Shown here piece after piece: positions 16,161 through 29,612 of a stretch of DNA of 64,000 bases. The notes under the pieces were generated by a model that did not search any database, was not told the DNA's origin, and saw only the letters and a list, made by a program, of their open reading frames with translations. The DNA comes from Mansonella perstans (lineage: Eukaryota > Nematoda > Chromadorea > Rhabditida > Onchocercidae), in contig JBAMDO010000181.1 in assembly GCA_037074765.1 (NCBI GenBank), positions 372,001 through 436,000 on the forward strand, written 5' to 3'. Position 1 is the first letter of the stretch. Each line of letters begins with the position of its first letter. A program made the position numbers and the translations under genes.

Positions 16161-18628
16161 AAAGGGAAGTTTGCGGAAAAAAGGGGAAGAGAAGGCGGAG
16201 GAGGAGATACGAAAAATGGACGTAGTTCGGTGGTATGCTATAGATTGAAGCCGAAGCATCAATACCAGCATCTAATACGTCAGATCGATCTTGTGTGAAT
16301 AGAGGCCTCCAGCCCACTTCGAAATCACTGGGCCAGTTATTTATATGTTGTTCGCTCTTCCTCGTCTTTCTAATGTATTCCTTTATAGGCTCATCCTCAT
16401 CTTTTGTCTTTTCACTCAGGGTGGCTAATTACTTATTTTTTTTGACCTCTCTCCCTTATCCGACTTTTCAGGTGTTCAAAATTGCAAATTCTTCACTTCC
16501 TCAACTATTTTATCAGTCTATTAACAGTTGCTTCGTGGTACTTCATTCTCTTCTCACATTTTCATTCCACGCCTCCTTATTAATATATTCTGATTAAAAT
16601 TCCGATCGCCTGATTTTTCTTCTCTTCATACTAAGTAAAAACTTTCAAGTAAGTGATTTCCTTCTCAAGCTCAGTTTTCTACCTTAACTACTAGAAACTT
16701 TCAAAGCTGGAAAGAAAAAAAAATACGTCTACAGAAATCTGAAAATATCCGCTATTAGGCAGTTCTTATCTGATACAAGATAATGTCAAAATATTTGAAA
16801 TGAATGTGGATCTTGTTTAAGTTGTGTTCTGATAAAATATAAACAGTCGACCTTGAAATGTTAAAAACATGCAACCTGGGGCGATTTTGTGACATAACAC
16901 ATTATCTTTCCGTACTCATTTTTTGAAGTTTAGGTATGTCATTATCTGTTATATTCAACAGAAGCTAATGCCAAAATACTTGAGCGATTAAAAATGAGTG
17001 AAAAACCTGAGTAGTAAATCAATCTGAATTAGAGGAAACCACTGAGCAATGATTATAATTGATCACTCTGGCAACAGTGTCCCTCAGAAAATCTAAGAGT
17101 GGTGTCAAAAAGTTAATGAACAATCATCTAGTTCAAAGCCTAAATGCTGATAATCATCCTATCACTTCTATGTTCAGTACTAGTAATTGAGCATTGTCAC
17201 GCGAAAACAACTTAACTGGTTTAACTGAACGTAGAACAAAGTGAAATCATAAGATAGGTATAAATTGAGCTTCAAAAAAAAGGTTTTTCATTAATTGTAG
17301 GATTTCGTATGAGCATTATCAGTATTGATTATTGAAACGTTGGTGAAATGATAACAGCTGGCTGTTGCACATGGCCATCATGTTTGGAAAATACTACCTG
17401 CTAATTAATAATTGCAAGGTAAAAGAAATGTAGAGATAGATAATAAGATCTATCTTACTCACTACGGTTCCATTTTCCTTTTAGATTAATCTTTTAACTT
17501 CCTCCAAAATTGTACGACTTATATCAATAATCTAATCGTTCCATATATTCATAATTTTTTTTTGTTCTAATATTGGTGATATTCTCGATATTTCTTATGT
17601 TCTTGACAATCGTATTATCAAGGTTGAAAAATAATGAAATTGAAGCGTATCTAGCATGATAAATTGCATTATGAGCATTTTTTCGAAAGAATTTTTGATA
17701 TTAAAAAACAGGTGAGCAAAGCGATATCATGTTCTTATTGCTGCATACATAAATCAAGCTATCCCGTAATTGCTTGGATAAACACACATTTCGCGCTTGG
17801 ATATCAAATCTTTAATATATATCATTCTCTCATCCTTTAATCTTCATATCATGTGAGATAATCTCACTTCTCAATTCCTCTCCATTACTACTTTCAATTA
17901 AATAGGATTCGTCATCAATTCAATTATTCATAAATATGTTGTAACTGATCTCAATCATTCTCGTCCCTTGCTCTCATTAAAGTCACACTCGAAATTCTAA
18001 TCAAAGTTTTCAAATAGTCCCCATTGGCCTAATAAATAATACGGCAAACCTACTGCTTTTTGAGAACTTAATTCATGTTTTTTTTTTTGTTCCTTAATAT
18101 CTAAAATTTGGTAACTAAAATTAGGACGTAATTCCATGTTTTTTTGTTCCCTAATATGTGGCAGATTTAATGATTTACCAAATTTTAAATCAAGATAGTT
18201 TATCCAGTTACCCAGTCACCACTCGTGTTTTATACTATATTGTGAAAATTTCCAGTAATACGATTTCTACAGCGTTATCATATTGCATCTATGTTGGGAG
18301 ATAATAATACAGCAATCCAAAGACGGCATAATCTTGGAAATAGGTTATGATTCTCATCCTTTGCTTAAATTCATCAGAATTCTGCTAATTTATTTTGAAA
18401 TCGTCGTTTCAAAGCGATCAGTGATACAAAAATAGTTATGATTAATTTCATGTCTACTCGAATTTATCAAAATCTTGCAAATGATGTATCAATCAATCGT
18501 TGACGACTTTGGAATGATGAATTTAACTGAAATTTAATTTATAATTTTTGAACACATGTGTCTTAAATGATTGAAGGTGACTGATTAGATATATTTCTTC
18601 CAATCTATTATTCTTACAAATTGTTTCA

Positions 18629-18638
18629 TTTTCTTTAG
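18629..18638 (+). promoter_or_regulatory. Acceptor-like site upstream of the innexin start
   Basis: TTTCTTTAG ends at 18638, 100 bases before the innexin ATG. It may be a trans-splice or 5' UTR intron acceptor. Confidence 0.4.
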
Positions 18639-18738
18639 AGTTAAAACATCCTGGATCATTCGAGCAAAAAGATGGTGTGATAAGAACGAATGATAAAGAA
18701 AAGCGGACAGTTGTGAATTGGTGGTTTGTAAAAAGGCG

Positions 18739-18939
18739 ATGCTATTGTATTATTTTGCTAGCGCTGTTAAGTCAATACAATTTCATGTAGACGATGATAT
18801 TATCGATAAACTCAACTACTACTATACCACTTCAATCATTACTGGTAATTCATTATTCTCATTTCTTATTTTATAATTAACATAAAAGTGATATAAATTA
18901 TATGCTTATGTTTGTCTGTTTGTGTATGTGTATAAGTAT

Positions 18940-18990
<51 letters not shown>

Positions 18991-21900
18991 TGTATCTGTT
19001 AGATATCTGATTGCGTCAATGTAGTATCAGGTTGAAAAATATGCCTAGAATAGACTTTAGCCCCTCAATAACAATAGTAATATGCATTAAATTTAACGAC
19101 ATTTATTTGAATTATGCAGCCACCTTTCCTCATTATTCATTAATGATCTCTAACATTTTTAGGCTGCTTTTTCATAATTTTCAAATAAAGTACTCGAAAT
19201 CTCTTCTTTCTTCACTTTTTTTTGTGATGTAAAGCTTTGTTTTTCTCTAAATATTAGCACATCTCGATTTTTTCTTTTTTTTGTTTAAGCTACGTGATTC
19301 AGTTTAACTAAAATTTAAAATGATTTTTCTGGATTCAAGAATGTGAAACAATTAGGAGAAAATAAATCGCCTAATGTCAAAAAACGCGAAAGAGAAAAAG
19401 AATAAAATGAAGTGTGATCTATTTTCTTGGCCTGAATAACGAAAGTGCAAAAGTAAAGCAATTAGTGCTAAATACAGCATGACACTAAAAAAATTGAATT
19501 GAAGAGCAAAAATGAAGGAATCAATGAAAAGCATTTCAAAAATTTTAAAGTGAAAGTGGGACTTTTTTTTCATGAGTAAAAAAAAAAGGATTAAAAAAGT
19601 ACTAATAATTTTTGCCCAGTTTTTGCCCAAAAAAATTTGAATACTCCTTAATACTTCAACCAAAGCACTTCCATCTATTTCTTGCAGTACACTGGATAAG
19701 GTTCTAGGTAGTGTCTAAAATGATAGCCATTGTTGTTTCTGACATTTTTGGGTTCTTTTTAGGTTCGCACAGTTACGGAAACAAACAACTGTTTACTACT
19801 ACCAGATGTTGTTTACTATTACCAGATGTTCAATCTTAGAAATTAGTTATCAAAAGTGGAAATTCAAAAAGAAATCCAAAGCAATCATACCCGAACCTTA
19901 TCAACATTCTATTTAGCAAGCCTATAATTTGATAAATAAATAAGAGACGATCATTTCATTATAAATTTCGATGTTATAAATTCTGAAGTTTTCTGAAATT
20001 CTGTAGTCAAAAATATAAATTCTGAGGTTTATGACATTTCACAATAAAGTATTATGCAAATAATCTCTCTGATTGAAGTGTGAGGTTATTGAGCAGTTGG
20101 AAATGGATTTGGTAACATCCTCACAAGTAAAAATCGCTGTTTATTATTGAATAACATTAATAGCTTAACTTCCTTAAAAAATGATATGGAAAATAAGTGA
20201 GTGGGAAATTAAAAGTTTCAACTGATCTTTCTTTGCATCAGTGAATGATTTTGTTCATTTTAGTGTTTGCTATTCTTGTATCGGCGAAGCAGTATGTTGG
20301 TAAGTTATTCATTCTCAATTTGTAATTGGTATCTTTGGTAATATCTAACAATATTTCACAGTATCAAATTATTCATTCTTTTTCATTTAATTAAAGTTTT
20401 TATGGGTTATTAATTATCTATGGGCGTATCTCTTCTATGCAGAATAATAAGTTTCTTATTGATAACGCAAGCACAAATATAATTTTATGATTATTCAGCA
20501 TGGCAATTTTTTTCTCCTCTATCGCGTAAAAGTTCGTTGTGATACCTTGTTTTATGTAGGTTTCCCAATACAGTGCTGGGTTCCTGCAACGTTTACGGAA
20601 CCAATGGAGCAGTATACAGAAAATTATTGCTGGGTACAGAATACATATTTCCTACCCCTGCATGATTATATTCCTCATAATTATGCTGAACGAGAAAATA
20701 GGCAAATTGGATATTATCAGTGGGTACCATTTGTACTTGCTTTGGAAGCACTCCTTTTCTATGTACCCACCATCGTTTGGAGGCTACTCAATTGGCAGTC
20801 AGGTTCATTCCACATTAATCATTCATTAATATTTACCATAATAACACCTAATATACGTAAAATTTTCACTTTAATCAATATGATCTAAATTATCAAGTTT
20901 CACTACTCATCATCTAAAATTTAAAATCATGAAAATTAAAAAAATTTTCGTTCCTGCGTATGACAGTTTTCATGCATTTGAAGAACAACAAATAATGTGG
21001 AAAATTATTTTCGAATTTTGATCTCTCAATCAATAAATGCTTTTGATTGAATTTCTCAATTCTTACTCCGCATGTTCAATTCGCTCGCTATTCGATCGCT
21101 AAATTAATTTTCAGGCATTCATGTGCAATCATTGGTGCAAATGGCATGCGATTCGCGATTGTTGGACCTGGATTCCAGGAATAGAGCCTTGCAAACAATC
21201 GCTACAAATGTTGAGGAGGCACTTCATGTGAAACATCAAGTGGTTCGTTTTCTTTCAACAATCTGTTAAATTATTTCAATTTTCCGTTGCAGAACGCTCC
21301 AAAGTTTTACTTCAAGTCAAAGCAGCTGAAACTCTGGGCCGAAACATTCAATTATCTCAAACTTGGGTAATTAAACCGACGAGTCTTGTCAAAATTTTCG
21401 CTTATTTGTCGCTTGTTACTATGACTGCTTTAAATTTAATTTGTTAAACAGATCTCAAAAATGATATCGGCATGATTGCTTTGGTTTTTTTTTGTTCTAT
21501 ATTGTTAAAAGATATTCGGATTCTGAACTTATCGTTTTTTTTTTTTTTTAGATGAGTGGAAATCGATTGAAGTTATTAAATTTAATCATTTGCACCCGTA
21601 GCAGTGGTGCAGCTGTAACATTTTTGTACATTTCGGTGAAAATCCTTTACACGGTAAATATCGTCGGGCAAATTTTCTTGCTTAATACATTTTTGGGGAA
21701 TCGTAGCAAATGGTATGGATTACAGGTTGGCTTTCGAAACATGTTTTTCTAAAAAATGCGGCAATTTGTGAATTTTCAGCAGTTAAATCTGCTTCGTTTT
21801 GCTCTTCTAATTAATTGCTGTGAAGAGCGAATCTCATCAAATTTTAACAATTAGCAAAAAATTTTCTTTTTCTTTCAAGAAGTACTTTTTCTTCTTAGAT

Positions 21901-23535
21901 ATTGGTGAGTAGAACTTTCATTTTTACTTTCCCAGAATCATAAATCCTAAAAGATTAAAATTGTTTGTGAGTTCAAAAGCGCAACAAAATTGAAATATCT
22001 TAAGGCTACTTTGGCAAAGATCAAATTGTCGAAATTAAGGATATTTTATTAAAAATAACTGTATTAATGATAAGAAGGTAGAATGAGGTAATTTAACTTC
22101 GATGATGTTAATGTTAATAAAAAATTGATGATTGTGATAGTTTTAAAAAAGTGATAATTCATTATAATGATGAAATTCATTCGATAGGTGTTGAATGATT
22201 TGATGAATGGACGAGAATGGGAAGAATCAGGTCATTTTCCACGTGTTACATTGTGCGATTTTGAAGTAAAAGTAAGCTTTTACTTTTTGTAAGATATTTG
22301 TATGTGCAACTAATTCTTTAAATCCAAAACACTTCCACGTCACATGCAAGCTTTATTGAGAAAGCAAAAATGATTAAAATATTATGAGAACAGCATAAAA
22401 ATAAAAACTAAATGTGATAGGTGAGGTTAAAAATAAGTATGTCACCCTATAGTACACTGAGATATTGATTCTAATAATTTCAATTATTTTTAAATTTTCG
22501 GTTTCAATTTACTAGCTTAAAAGATTCCGAACAATATCTGTACAAACTGTGTCTATTCTGATTTCTTAATTTGGCTTTCAGTAATGAAAGCGAAAAAAAA
22601 ACTTTTTCATAAAGATGGATGACATTGTGTTCTGAAAAGATGATGCTCTGTCACTTTTCGTTGCTTAACAAGTTTATTGTATACCAAAGAATTAATGACT
22701 TTTAATTTGAAATTAACCTGATCCTATTCATCAGATACCGCATTACCGTGTTCAATTTCCGCTCATTTAATGTACATTTTTTTAAAAAATTTTTGTAGGT
22801 GCTCGGCAATGTCCATCGACATACAGTGCAATGCGTTCTTATGATCAACATGTTCAACGAGAAAATATTCCTCTTTCTGTGGTTTTGGTATTTCTTGCTA
22901 GCTGGTGCCACAGTTTGTTCTCTTTTATATTGGATATATATTTCCATTGTCCCTAGCAGGCTCGTTTTTCCTTTCTTTTTTTTTCAACTAAATTATCTTT
23001 GGGATGTATTACACATAACTTTAACTAGAGTTCCTCTTAATTATTTGACTGATATATTTGATATCATCAGAAAAGCTTAGACATCTTGGCTACAACTTCA
23101 ATGGTTTTTGAGATATAATCGGGAACATGACAAAAGTATTCAATATAATGTTACCATTTACTAGAATTCGTTTCGCTTAATTGCAGCCAATCAACACCAT
23201 TGTTTAATGATTAAGGGTCGTCGAATTTCGATGCACAGATCCTTGTTTTTTTTGAAAAAGTTATTCAAATTATCTCAACTATTAATTATCATTTACTTGG
23301 AATTAATTACAGGCAGTTAAACTTTGTTGGAAAATACCTGACAGGTATTGAGGGTTACAAAATGGTAGACAGTCAATCATTACGACGTTTCGTCTTTCAT
23401 TTCCTGAGACAAGATGGTGTTTTCTTGTTACGTATGGTTGCAACACATGCCGGAGAGTTGCCGTGTTATGAACTTGCCAAAACTTTGTGGAATAAATATT
23501 GTGATAATAAGGAGGGGAAAATGCATGACGTATAG
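18739..23535 (+). CDS. Innexin (invertebrate gap-junction channel subunit)
   Basis: Predicted exons are 18739-18844, 20264-20299, 20560-20802, 21115-21246, 21293-21366, 21552-21725, 22188-22271, 22799-22963 and 23317-23535 (stop TAG), giving about 410 residues in consistent phase. Innexins form hexameric hemichannels that pair between cells. Diagnostic features are the N-terminal [12 protein letters not shown], the first helix [20 protein letters not shown] with the YVG-PIQCW signature, a first extracellular loop with its paired cysteines, [19 protein letters not shown] (second helix), a third helix ending [21 protein letters not shown] (second loop), [20 protein letters not shown], and [13 protein letters not shown] (fourth helix). 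The short C-tail ends KMHDV. The junction before the last exon is ambiguous: GT donor at 22964 with acceptor at 23316, or GC donor at 22960 with acceptor at 23312. The two differ by about one residue. The cytoplasmic-loop junction 21247-21292 is only 46 bases. I cannot say which C. elegans inx gene is the orthologue. Confidence 0.92.
18937..18992. repeat. (GT)n microsatellite in innexin intron 1
   Basis: A nearly pure GT run just after the first coding exon of the innexin. Confidence 0.9.
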
Positions 23536-25476
23536 TTAAGCGACTTTCCCAGTTTCATTTTTCCGGAATTTTTTTTTTAAATGCATTATAGATTAGGCCG
23601 TCATTTCCGTATGTCTCATTCACTTTCAGAAATTATGAATACAAATAATTGGCCAAATTTCTATGAAAAAATAACATTCTATTTATTTTCTTTTTTACTT
23701 TTTTTTGTCAAGGAGAAAAAGAGTAAACATATGTGTACTCATATCATTGTGTCATTGATTATGTGGCTCCGAGCCTCCGTTGCGAATCTGTGGAAGAATG
23801 CGGATGCGGAAGCGTTAAGTCCCATGCTATCGCATTCGTGTCACAGTTCTGTATCGTCAACGTTAGACTCGGAGCATTCCTGCCATTCACTTATCATTTT
23901 TCTCAGTAATACTCCTTTATTTATCATGTCCAGTGTCCATGTGATTAGCATCATTTAGCAGGTGTTGCTACCGCTGTTACTTATTGAATTCTTTAAAGGA
24001 TCCAATTGTAACAATTTATTATAATTTAATTTTCAGTGCATTTTAAAACAACTTAAAAAATTCGGATTCTACTTGACAAAATATGTTAAAAAGAGGAAAA
24101 TAATTGTGCAATAATTAGGGAAGATAATAAACCCACTTTTTCCAATGCATAATTCTTTCTTTTTTTACAAATCCCGACAAGATTTTGAGAAATTCTAATA
24201 CGAAAACTACAATAAGTGAAACAAAAGCGCAAGAAGTAATCAAATCGAATTGCGAAGCTGCAAAATGCAATGGATTATTAGCAATATTTTTTTTTCTTAA
24301 TTTATTTCCTGTTTTTAGATTTATTTAATTTGCTGCCTACCGCTGTTCTTTCCATTGTTTCATTCTTTCTTTTTAAATGAAGCTCGTTTAAACTTTTTAT
24401 TACTATACTGAAATGAACTGCATATGATATAAAACCTGTTTCTGAAAAAAAAGGATTATCAAACGATATTTAGATACAAATATTCGATCATTTTACCGAG
24501 CTTCATAAAATTATTTTTCGTGATGCATTTAAGAGAGTAGTATGATTCATTTGCTTGTATAAGAAAGATAATTTGATAACTGATAAGCATTTAATTTTTA
24601 GTTTTGGCAGCCAGTGAGAAAAAAGGGTGAAAAAATTATATTTCTGTAATTTTCAAATATTTCTTGTAAAAGTTGGAAGATGTTCTGAACTCAAATAAAA
24701 AGAAATATTCTCTTAATTGTTATTGTTTGTACTTATTATTATTAGAGATAAAATATGAAAGTTTATTTACTTCAAATCAACATTTAGTGTAAAAAGTATT
24801 ATTAGCAATAAAATTATTTAAATCTTATGCCACGCTATCAAACAGCAATGACAGTATCAACTGAGGAAATAACAAGCCATGAATCGTTCAGTGTATTGGG
24901 TTTTGTATTTTACCTAATACGTTCCATCAAAATTTCAGCATGTCGGGAATCTTTTAATTATTCGTTGATGGACAGGAAACATTCATCATCGCTCAAGTTG
25001 GTGACAATAAATAAATTTAAATAAAGTGCTCTTAAATTATAAATGCAAAAACTATCGATAAAACGTTAGTTAATCCTTTTTTTGCCCAAAAGGTAAATGT
25101 TTCAAGACAACAAAAATCCCATCAGTAATGTCTACCGATTCCTATTCTAAAATTTCTTGCATTTTCATATTTCAAAACATGAAGTCCCAAGATTTAGTTC
25201 TCTTTGTTGACAAAATAACTTGAAGCAATGTTATCATGGATCGGATTGTACATGAGTATATCTGTGTTTGTTTGTCGTGTATATATATGTGTATGTGTGA
25301 GTATGTTTGCGTGATGTGTGTGCATGTTTTAGGTATGAGCAGTTGTCAACGACTTATATAGAAGAAAAACTTGTCACATTGATGATCGCTCATCGACCCA
25401 GATCTCTTCGAAAGTGTAATGCATTCGATATCACATGCACACAGATCATTGAAACGAATGATTCCATTGAATCTAA
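23536..25476. other. Intergenic DNA after the innexin
   Basis: No supported gene is seen. An AATAAA near 24125 could end the innexin transcript, and T-rich and A-rich runs are common. An open frame at 23581-23958 contains a GC-richer Ser/His-rich stretch at about 23,760-23,900, but I see no acceptor joining it to the innexin. Confidence 0.45.
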
Positions 25477-28400
25477 ATGGCAACTTACTATTTGAGTGTC
25501 ATCACAACGGTCTTACTTCTCTTCACCAAACTTTCTCATGGTTTTGATGTGCCTTGTACACGTAAGCTGTTATAAAATTCATTGATTCACACATTTCCTT
25601 TCATTATATTAATCTATTTCAGTCATTCGGAATCAATTCCGGATAACTCCAGTAAATAAAAATGATAGTAGTAATAACACGTTTTAATAATGAATTTCGT
25701 ATGAGGGATTTCGTAGATAGTTATTAAATGGATTAATTTTAAATTCAAAACTTGAATGGCTATTTAAAACATACAAGCTTTAATGACATTGACTGCAGAG
25801 AAACTGATTGGCAGCAAGTGTTTATTTGATGAAGATTGTTATGGTATGAACAGTGTTTGCCGAGAAGAAAGATGCACTTGTCCAACAAATTTCGAAGAAT
25901 TTGATATTGATGGACAGACAACTATATGCAGATTAGGTACAATTAGAAGGATTTTTTCTAGCTTCCACTGCAATGCACTATTTAATTAACTTATGATTAA
26001 GCAATTTATATCGATATTTATTAAGAGTTTCTTTGAATGGTATATTTGTTGCAAAAAAATTAGAAGACTAATCCAAAAATTTGATTTCACTTGTATTAAA
26101 ATTAAACTTGCTATGGAACGATCGTGGATGGTTCTATCAGATTAGCTGGAAATTCTGTAATACATCTGCTTACTAATCTTTTCAAAAGTCTTTGGCATTT
26201 CGAAACCATATTTTTGCTTAGCTCCGAACAAAATTGGTGACAGCTGCCAGAGAGATTGCAAACCACCGCTTCTTTGTCGAGATGGAAAATGTGAATGTTG
26301 GGGTGGAAGTATTATCAATGGAGAGTGTGTCGTGTGTAAGCTTTTCCATGTTGATTTTAAATTTTCAAATCTTTTTTCTTTGCATAAATTTTATTCGATT
26401 TCCTGAAAAATGTATAGAACCATATTTCAGCTTGTCCATCTGGACAGCAGTTATATGGAGTGGAATGTCAAAGAGTAGCGCATTGGGGACAAAGTTGTGA
26501 AAAGGACAACCAATGTGTTGATGTTTTCAATGCGTGTATCGCTGGAGTATGCCAATGTGCACCCGGTACTACACGTGATGTGGCCAGAGAGCGGTGTTTT
26601 GCTTGTATGTTCGTAAGAAATTTAATGATCTAATTAGCACAAATGAACATTTTTATCATGTCAGTTCTTAAGATAACATATTCAGATTGATAAAGGTTAC
26701 AGGTAGTTCCGTTTACTTAGAAATGTCGAGTTTTGCTTGATAGTATTACTTTTACATCACTTTTACAAAAAAATTTATAAGCAAATTTGAAATACCATAC
26801 AGTGACTTTGAACTGAACTATTTCATGTACTCGAAATGAAATTCAGTAACCATCATTGTTTAAAGTTACATAAAAAATGCAAAGAATTGAAGTAAACATG
26901 TAATTCCTTGAAAGTATGTCCGGATGGAACACAACCACAACAAGCTTGTCGACGTCTTTTTATCAATGATATCGATATGCTTGAAAACGCTGCCTCAACA
27001 GATAGCTGTCCTTTGGGTTATCGATGCGTAGCGTACGGCAGTCCTTACGTGGGACATTGCTGCAAACTAAAATGTCCTTTTGGAGAACCTGATCTAAGGT
27101 ATACTTTGTCATTTTTCATCATAGTTTCTTTTTCAGCAAATTAGGAAAAAATTTATTTGAAGTTAGAACCTAGCTTATCTGCAATAATTTTGCAGTTAAT
27201 TATGCTATAAATAATATCGCAGTTTCCAAACTTTAAGTCAGTCGTGCGACATGGGCGTCTCCGAAAAACATCGATGTCGACCGCTTACTCATCACTGCTA
27301 CACAATCTCGGAGCCTGGTTGGAAAACGAGTTTGTGTTGTCCAAAGCCATGTCGCGACCCAACTCCATTTTATATTAATAATCAATGTTTAAGTATAGCT
27401 CATAGAGATGACCCTTGTCAGCTTCATCAACAGGTCTTTTTTCTTATTAGCCCCATCAATTTAAATTAATATTTATGAAGATGTGAATAGTGCACATTAT
27501 TTTAAAATAATATTTATTAGCAATGCTTTACAGAATTGGGAAAAATCTTTAAATTGAAATAAGCAATCATTATTACAGTTTCCAATTTCTATTTTCAGTG
27601 CGAAGGTGGTGTAACGATGCATTGTGTGTTGGGAATTTGTCAGTGCAAAGATGGCTTTCATCCTGTAAGTTACCATTTAAAATCTACAAGAGATGCATTT
27701 AACAGATGTTTGCTTAGATACTTCCAGATATTTGATACTTTAATCTTAGTGTATGACTACAACTACCGATGAAGATATAATAATTTTTTCTCCTGCTATT
27801 TATCTTTAATTCATTTGAATATGCCTTAGGAACAATATTTTAATTACAATTAATTTGCATTATTTGTTTTGTAAATTTGCTTATCCTTTCATCCTTATTG
27901 TTACTGAGATGCAACCTGGAATAGTGATTGAAATTCGGTGATAAAACATTCCGAAACTGTTAATTTCAAATAGAGAGAACTGAGTTTAGGTGCGTATTAA
28001 AAAACAGACGGGGGAATTAGGATAACGCGGCATGTCTCAGCTGTCGTTGTTGCGTGATATGAAATACAATCCTTTGCTATAATTTTTTTTCCAAATGACT
28101 AAGCTTTACTTTGTTAATAATCAGCTATTTTACCGAAGGAGTTCATTTTTCTTTATGAATGCGTTTATTTGTGAATGCGATGCGCACTTTGTTCTTTTTA
28201 AATGAATTCAGGTAGACTGAGCAAGACAAATATAGGCCTGAAAAATGCCAAGATTGATTTCATTATTTGAAAATTCTAGCGAAGATATTTTATCATTGAT
28301 TTCATTACAAGCAACCATGGAAAATAAGATATGAAATTATGGCCAATTGGGTAGAAAGGAATGTTTTATTGTAATATCTCTTAAAAAGGAATAAATTCGT

Positions 28401-29164
28401 TTAACCGAGCTGTCGCAATCAGTTTATTGCCATAGCTTTTCTATGTTACAAAATTCAAATCAAAACTTGGTATTTAATTTTGACAAATTTGAACTTCTAT
28501 AGCGAGATAGGTTTGAAAAGGTGCTTTTAGGGTATTGGTGAATTTTCTGAGCAATACTGGTTCAACAAAAGGCTCGCTTTCTGAACAATGATGTATTGAT
28601 GTTATTGTTGTGGTTCTTTACAGCATGGTCAAAACGATGCTGTCGGTGTCGGTGAGATGTTTTAATTGTAGTCTAGCTAGTAGTAAAGCTTAGTCATCAT
28701 TCTTATATTTGTGCAAATTAATTAATAATGATATTTGGGCGCAACAACGCAGTTTAGACACTCCGCATATTTCATTGTTCTATTTGACTTGAAGTCAATT
28801 CCAATTTTTACAGAGCAATGATGGTCGCTTTGCAACATGCGAGAAAAGCTGTGGAATCGATGGAATCTCTGTTATGGATAAATGTGTACGACGAGTACAC
28901 TTAGCTGAGAGATGTGTGACCAGCAAGCAATGTCCAAATTTCTCAGAATGTCGCTTTGGTACTTGTCAATGTTTGTGTGGCTATAAACAAGTAATAATTT
29001 GTTTATTTCCTTCTGCAAAGTAACAACATTTCATATTTTCAAAATTAGTGTTCCAGGAATCTTTGATCGGGTCGCGCTGCACTAATCCAGATGATCCATT
29101 CAGTTTAAATGCAATTTTGACGGGTGTTGGACAAGTATTCGGTGGGAATAAACGGAATCCATAA
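25477..29164 (+). CDS. Secreted cysteine-rich protein with EB-type modules
   Basis: Predicted exons are 25477-25561, 25799-25936, 26222-26335, 26431-26604, 26915-27098, 27238-27433, 27599-27664, 28814-28990 and 29057-29164 (stop TAA). They sum to 1,242 bases, or 413 residues, with all phases fitting. The N-terminus is a clean signal peptide (MATYYLSVITTVLLLFTKLSHG). No membrane segment follows. The mature part carries about 50 cysteines in repeated units of the type C-x5-C-x6-C-x4-C-x-C, such as SKCLFDEDCYGMNSVC and QSCEKDNQCVDVFNAC with following GVCQC. These resemble the EB module common in nematode extracellular proteins. It is probably an extracellular matrix or secreted structural protein; its ligand and function are unknown. 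Intron 7 is long (1,149 bases). Confidence 0.85.
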
Positions 29165-29234
29165 TATTTTCATCGTTTATTTAAAAAATTTTCACATTAT
29201 TTATTGCATAAAGAACTGAAAGTACGTATAAGCA

Positions 29235-29578
29235 CTACATCGGTTTAATGCCCAGTTTCTTCCAATTAATCCAACTAAGACGTGCTATGAGATCTATAAT
29301 AGATTTGAATCAAAATCAAAAAAAATGAGTTGGAGCGGTAAGAGAAATGATGATATATGGAAGGAAATATAAATTAAAGTTATGAGAAAACTTTTTAAGA
29401 AGATAAGAAAATGTTGCGAAAATTTCTTTAAAGTATCAATATGAACTTAGCTTATTCATTTACATTAAATTTTACTGTCATGTAGCAGTTAGATCTAATT
29501 TAAAACATAGAGATGTTTCAAGAAAATAAAAAAGACTTCCTATATTAGTACGAATGAAAGATCCCTTATACATCTCTC

Positions 29579-29612
<34 letters not shown>

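Larger units (their letters stand above)
7505..18638. other. Gene-poor 11 kb interval
   Basis: I find no exon here with splice-consistent coding support. The open frames are short and lack family motifs. What is visible: a small GC-richer island at about 11,860-12,260 with a TATA box and hairpins, GT repeats at 12,850-12,946 and 18,937-18,992, another GC-richer patch at 15,590-16,310, and scattered short repeats. The interval may hold control elements for the downstream innexin or a noncoding RNA gene. Confidence 0.5.

Noticed and set aside
23581..23958. Alternative C-terminal exon for the innexin
   Set aside because: No acceptor in the needed phase, and the innexin already ends in a normal tail at 23535.
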